Of a stretch of 64,000 bases of DNA, positions 60,827 to 64,000 are shown piece after piece. Below the pieces are notes generated by a model that did not search any database, had not been told where the DNA came from, and was given only the letters and a program-made list of their open reading frames with translations. Source of the stretch: Sphingomonas aurea (GTDB lineage Bacteria; Pseudomonadota; Alphaproteobacteria; Sphingomonadales; Sphingomonadaceae); the NCBI RefSeq assembly GCF_030678875.1, contig NZ_JAUUDS010000006.1:1-64000 (forward strand). Reading direction: 5' to 3'. Both the position numbers and the translations under genes were made by a program. Position 1 is the stretch's first letter. The number at the start of each line of letters is the position of its first letter.

Positions 60827-62280
60827 GCCGCCACCTTCTCTGCCTTAGCCTTCGCCTTCAGCCATTTGTGCATCGAGGCCGCCACGTCGCGACCGTCGCG
60901 GATCGCCCACACCACCAGGCTCGCGCCGCGGACGATGTCGCCCGCTGCGAATACGCCGTCGAGGCTGGTCATCAGCGTCTTGCCGTCGACCAGCACCGTG
61001 CCCCAGCGGCTGACCCCCAGTTCCGGCGCGCCCCACAGCGTCGGCAGGTCTTCCGCGTCGAAGCCAAGCGCCTTGATGACCAGATCGGCCTCCAGCGACA
61101 GCTCGCCGCCCGGATCGACCTCGGGCGCGCGGCGGCCGCTTGCGTCGGGAGCGCCCAGGCGCATCCGGCTGGCACGGACCTGGCCGACCGCCCCGCCGCC
61201 CCCGTCCTGCCCGCCCTCGAACGCCAGCGGCGCGGAGAGCCAGACGAACTCGGCGCCTTCCTCCTCGGCATTGGCGACCTCGCGCTGGCTGCCGGGCATG
61301 TTGGCCCGGTCGCGGCGATAGAGGCACTTCACCGAGGCCGCCCCCTGGCGGATCGCGGTGCGGACGCAGTCCATCGCAGTATCGCCGCCGCCGATCACCA
61401 CCACGTTCCGACCTGCCGCATCGAGCGAGCCATCGTCGAACGCCGGCACCGCATCGCCGAACCCCTTGCGATTCGACGCGGTGAGGAAGTCGAGCGCCGC
61501 GACGACGCCCTTCGTCTCGTTGCCCGCCACCTCGACTTGGCGCGCCTTGTAGACGCCGGTCGCGATCAGCACCGCGTCGTGGCGCTGGCGCAATTCGTCG
61601 AGGCTCGCCTGCTCGCCGACCGCGAAGCCGTAGTGGAACTGGATCCCCGCCGCCGCGAGCCGCTCGATCCGGCGCATGACCACCGGCTTCTCCAGCTTGA
61701 ACCCGGGGATGCCATAGGTCAGCAAGCCGCCCGCCCGGTCGTGCCGGTCATAGACATGGACGTCATAGCCGTTGCCGCGCAGATACTCCGCCGCGGTCAG
61801 CCCGGCCGGCCCCGCGCCGATCACCGCAACCGACTGGCCGCGCGACGGCCCAACCGCTACCGGCTCGACCCAGCCCTCCGCCCAGGCGGTGTCGGTGATG
61901 AACTTCTCGACCGACCCGATCGTCACCGCGCCGTGGCCGGAGAACTCGATCACGCAATTGCCTTCGCACAGCCGGTCCTGCGGGCAGATGCGACCGCAGA
62001 TCTCGGGCATGGTCGAGGTGCTGTTCGACAGCTCATATGCCTCGCGCAGCCGGCCCTCGGCGGTCAGCCGCAGCCAGTCCGGGATGTGATTGTGCAGCGG
62101 GCAGTGGATCGAGCAATAGGGCACGCCGCACTGCGAGCAGCGCGACGCCTGATCCTCGGCCGTCGGCACCGCGTAGCGGTCGGCGATTTCACGAAAGTCC
62201 TGCGCGCGCAGCTCCGCCTCGCGCTTGGCCGGATAGACCTGCTCCTGCACCACGAACTTCAGCATCGGATCACCCGCCAT
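60823..62280 (-). CDS. gltD: Glutamate synthase small subunit
   Basis: The 485-residue NADPH-oxidising partner of GltB. It starts with two 4Fe-4S clusters (CSQCGVPYCSIHCPLHNHIP and CGRICPQDRLCEGNC), then two nucleotide-binding sites: FAD at AVIGAGPAGLTAAEYLRGN and NADPH at VVVIGGGDTAMDCVRTA. A FAD-binding LDGVFAAGDIVRGASLVVWA closes it. The ATG at 62280 is the likely start. It is the first gene of the gltD-DUF2059-gltB operon. Confidence 0.96.
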   Translation of the reverse strand: MAGDPMLKFVVQEQVYPAKREAELRAQDFREIADRYAVPTAEDQASRCSQCGVPYCSIHCPLHNHIPDWLRLTAEGRLREAYELSNSTSTMPEICGRICPQDRLCEGNCVIEFSGHGAVTIGSVEKFITDTAWAEGWVEPVAVGPSRGQSVAVIGAGPAGLTAAEYLRGNGYDVHVYDRHDRAGGLLTYGIPGFKLEKPVVMRRIERLAAAGIQFHYGFAVGEQASLDELRQRHDAVLIATGVYKARQVEVAGNETKGVVAALDFLTASNRKGFGDAVPAFDDGSLDAAGRNVVVIGGGDTAMDCVRTAIRQGAASVKCLYRRDRANMPGSQREVANAEEEGAEFVWLSAPLAFEGGQDGGGGAVGQVRASRMRLGAPDASGRRAPEVDPGGELSLEADLVIKALGFDAEDLPTLWGAPELGVSRWGTVLVDGKTLMTSLDGVFAAGDIVRGASLVVWAIRDGRDVAASMHKWLKAKAKAEKVAA

Positions 62281-62336
62281 GCCACGTCTCCCGCATCGAC
62301 CGGGAGCTGCATTACGGATGGGACAAACTTCTACAA

Positions 62337-62351
62337 GTCAGCTTTGCTGAC
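62337..62351. promoter_or_regulatory. Palindrome upstream of gltD
   Basis: GTCAGCTTTGCTGAC is a perfect inverted repeat with a three-base centre, 57 bases before the gltD ATG, in an A+T-richer stretch of the 147-base gap between gltD and uppP. It may be an operator for a nitrogen or stringent regulator, or a hairpin in the leader. I see no clear -10/-35 pair. Confidence 0.35.
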
Positions 62352-62427
62352 ATACTTAGCTGTGACGCAGAAGATTCCGAACGGGAGCGCCGCTTACAAC
62401 CTGAAAATTAGGTCCGTTTATTGCCTA

Positions 62428-63225
62428 TCACCTATTCAGCAGGATCAGCGCCGCTGCACCTGCAACGATCCGATACCAGGCGAACGGCGCAAAGCCGTGT
62501 CGAGTAACCAGCGCCATGAAGCCCTTCACCACTGCCAGCGCGACCAGGAACGAGACGACGAACCCGACCGCCATTAGCTTCATCCCGCCGGCCGTGATCT
62601 GATCGTGATGCTTCGCCAGTTGCAGCACGGTGGCTCCGGTCAGCGTCGGCAGCGCCAGGAAGAAGCTGAACTCCGCCGCGGTCCGCCGGTCTATACCCAG
62701 CGACATCGCGCCCATGATCGTCGCGCCCGAGCGGCTGACGCCGGGGATCATCGCGATGCACTGCACCAGTCCGATCTTGATCGACTGGCCCGCGGACACC
62801 CCGGCGATACCGCCGACATTCTGCGTCCGCGCCAGCCGCTCGACGATCAGGATCGCGACACCGCCGGCGATCAGCGCCCAGGCGACGACCTGCGCGCTTT
62901 CCAGCAGCGTCTCGATCTTGTCGTTGAACGCGAAGCCCAGCACCGCGGCAGGCAGGAATGCGATCAGCAGGTTGCGCACGAATGCGACCGAATTGGGCTC
63001 GCGCTTCACAAGCCCCATCAGCACCGCCATGAACGTCCGCCAATAGAGGACGACGATCGCCAGGATAGCGCCCGGCTGGATCGCGATGTTGAACACCGCC
63101 CAATCCGCCGCCCTGAAGCCCAGCAATTCGGTCGCCAGCACCAGATGCCCGGTCGAGGATACGGGCAGGAACTCCGTCACCCCCTCGACGATGCCCAGGA
63201 TGATGGCGGTCAGCAGATCGGTCAT
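62428..63225 (-). CDS. uppP: Undecaprenyl-diphosphate phosphatase
   Basis: Recycles the lipid carrier of peptidoglycan synthesis by removing a phosphate from undecaprenyl diphosphate (BacA; resistance to bacitracin). The 265-residue inner-membrane protein has the two family motifs GIVEGVTEFLPVSSTGHLVL near the N-terminus and IPGVSRSGATIMG in the centre. About eight membrane segments are visible. The ATG at 63225 matches the family start (MTDLLTAIILGIVEG). It may be co-transcribed with the NDUFA9-like gene upstream, 25 bases away. Confidence 0.96.
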   Translation of the reverse strand: MTDLLTAIILGIVEGVTEFLPVSSTGHLVLATELLGFRAADWAVFNIAIQPGAILAIVVLYWRTFMAVLMGLVKREPNSVAFVRNLLIAFLPAAVLGFAFNDKIETLLESAQVVAWALIAGGVAILIVERLARTQNVGGIAGVSAGQSIKIGLVQCIAMIPGVSRSGATIMGAMSLGIDRRTAAEFSFFLALPTLTGATVLQLAKHHDQITAGGMKLMAVGFVVSFLVALAVVKGFMALVTRHGFAPFAWYRIVAGAAALILLNR

Positions 63226-63250
63226 GTCAGTCGCCAGGCGAGAGGAAGGG

Positions 63251-64000
63251 TCAGAGCGCCTGCTCGACGGAGCGCCGGCCGAACCGGCCCTGCCGGCGGA
63301 AGCGGACCAAATATTCGGGCGCCACCGTCGCCAGCGGCGTCGGAACGATACCCAGGCTCGCCAGCCCGTCCGCGCCGGCCGCCACGACATTGTCCTGCTG
63401 CAGCATCAGCCACTGGTCGCGACTGATCGGCGACAGCGGCATGGCTGCAAGCAGCGACCCGATCGCGTCGGGCAGCTCGACGATCGAGGGCGAGCGGTCG
63501 ATCGCATCGGCGATGAAGCGGATCAGCTCGCCCATCGACAGGATGTCGGGACCGCCCAGCTCGAACGTCCGCCCGCCGTACCGGCTGGGATCGCCCGCCG
63601 CGGCGGCGATGGCGTCGCCGACGTCGCCGGCGAAGATCGGCTGGAACTTCACCGGCGCGCGCAGCACCGGCACCACCGGGCTCGCCGCGATCATCCCGGC
63701 GAAGCGATTGACGAACTGGTCCTCGCGCCCGAACACGATCGAGGGGCGCAGGATGGTCGCGGTCGGGAAGGCGGAGCGCACCGCCTTCTCCCCCTCGCCC
63801 TTGCTGCGACCATAGGCGGACGCCGCGTCCGCATCCGCGCCGATCGCCGAGACATGCACCAGCGCCTCGACCCCGGCATCGCGCGCCGCCTCGGCAACGG
63901 TCCGGGCGCCGTCGACATGCACCCGCTGGAACGCGCCGGCGAGCACGCCGACCAGATTGACGACGATGTCGGCCCCGGCGACCGCGCGGGCGATCGTGTC
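63251..64000 (-). CDS. NDUFA9-like NAD(P)-binding protein (5' end outside window)
   Basis: The visible 249 residues are the C-terminal part of an atypical SDR of the complex I NDUFA9 type. The frame is open to base 64000 and shows ADIVVNLVGVLAG, GAFQRVHVDGARTVAEAA, VSAIGADADAASAYGRSK (Tyr-x3-Lys), RPSIVFGREDQFVNRFAGM and VKFQPIFAGDVGDAIAAA. These agree with mitochondrial-like NDUFA9 proteins of alphaproteobacteria. The N-terminal Rossmann motif lies outside. With the NDUFS4-like gene at 16.8 kb this window has two accessory complex I proteins outside a nuo operon. Confidence 0.88.
   Translation of the reverse strand, partial: DTIARAVAGADIVVNLVGVLAGAFQRVHVDGARTVAEAARDAGVEALVHVSAIGADADAASAYGRSKGEGEKAVRSAFPTATILRPSIVFGREDQFVNRFAGMIAASPVVPVLRAPVKFQPIFAGDVGDAIAAAAGDPSRYGGRTFELGGPDILSMGELIRFIADAIDRSPSIVELPDAIGSLLAAMPLSPISRDQWLMLQQDNVVAAGADGLASLGIVPTPLATVAPEYLVRFRRQGRFGRRSVEQAL

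Overview
This 64 kb window is a high-GC (by eye about two-thirds G+C), gene-dense chromosomal segment of an alphaproteobacterium, most probably Sphingomonas or a close sphingomonad. The signs are a circularly permuted two-piece tmRNA whose tag reads ANDNEALAIAA, a PEPxxWA-type PEP-CTERM protein, a small lipoprotein gene between argH and lysA, NDUFS4- and NDUFA9-like complex I genes, and short palindromic repeats between genes. I see no rRNA, tRNA, CRISPR array, prophage or insertion-sequence transposase.

Layout. 1-8.4 kb: the infB-rbfA-truB-rpsO-pnp translation/RNA operon, broken by inserted genes (a glyoxalase fold protein, a 54-residue AbrB-like protein, an A+T-richer secreted protein of unknown function, thymidine kinase). 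truB carries an in-frame palindromic repeat. 8.4-11.5 kb: a Tat-exported purple acid phosphatase between two inverted copies of a roughly 90 bp repeat, then an SGNH hydrolase/acyltransferase pair. 11.5-12.5 kb: ssrA (minus) and an Rrf2 regulator. 12.5-20.6 kb: PEP-CTERM protein, mscL, a lemA-TPM-TPM-NUDIX run, an NDUFS4-like protein, hrpB and a zinc-type cation diffusion facilitator. 21-23.3 kb: polyprenyl diphosphate synthase, chorismate mutase, thymidylate kinase.

23.4-33.1 kb is a carbohydrate region: two oxidoreductases, a GH15 enzyme, a LacI regulator and a tightly overlapping operon of SLC45-like sugar transporter, GH36 alpha-galactosidase and GH68 fructosidase. The operon looks designed to import raffinose- or sucrose-type sugars and split them in the cytoplasm. 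33-38 kb: alpha/beta hydrolase, YbdD and CstA opposite acetyl-CoA synthetase (pyruvate/acetate metabolism). 38-43.5 kb: TlpA-like thioredoxin, argH-lipoprotein-lysA, siroheme synthase domain protein and a CorA-type transporter, mostly with overlapping stop/start codons. 43.5-55 kb: class A penicillin-binding protein, acyltransferase, threonine aldolase, EamA exporter, epimerase, M28 peptidase, aminopeptidase N, CsaA and a glutathione S-transferase. 55-55.7 kb: a VapBC toxin-antitoxin pair. 55.7-62.3 kb: glutamate synthase, with a DUF2059 gene between gltD and gltB. 62.4-64 kb: uppP and a partial NDUFA9-like gene.

Most genes are housekeeping. The strongest unusual signals are several families of palindromic repeats: one sits inside the truB reading frame, one supplies a gene's stop codon, and one forms the same hairpin behind two unrelated genes. 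The permuted tmRNA gene and the sugar-utilisation locus are the other points of interest.
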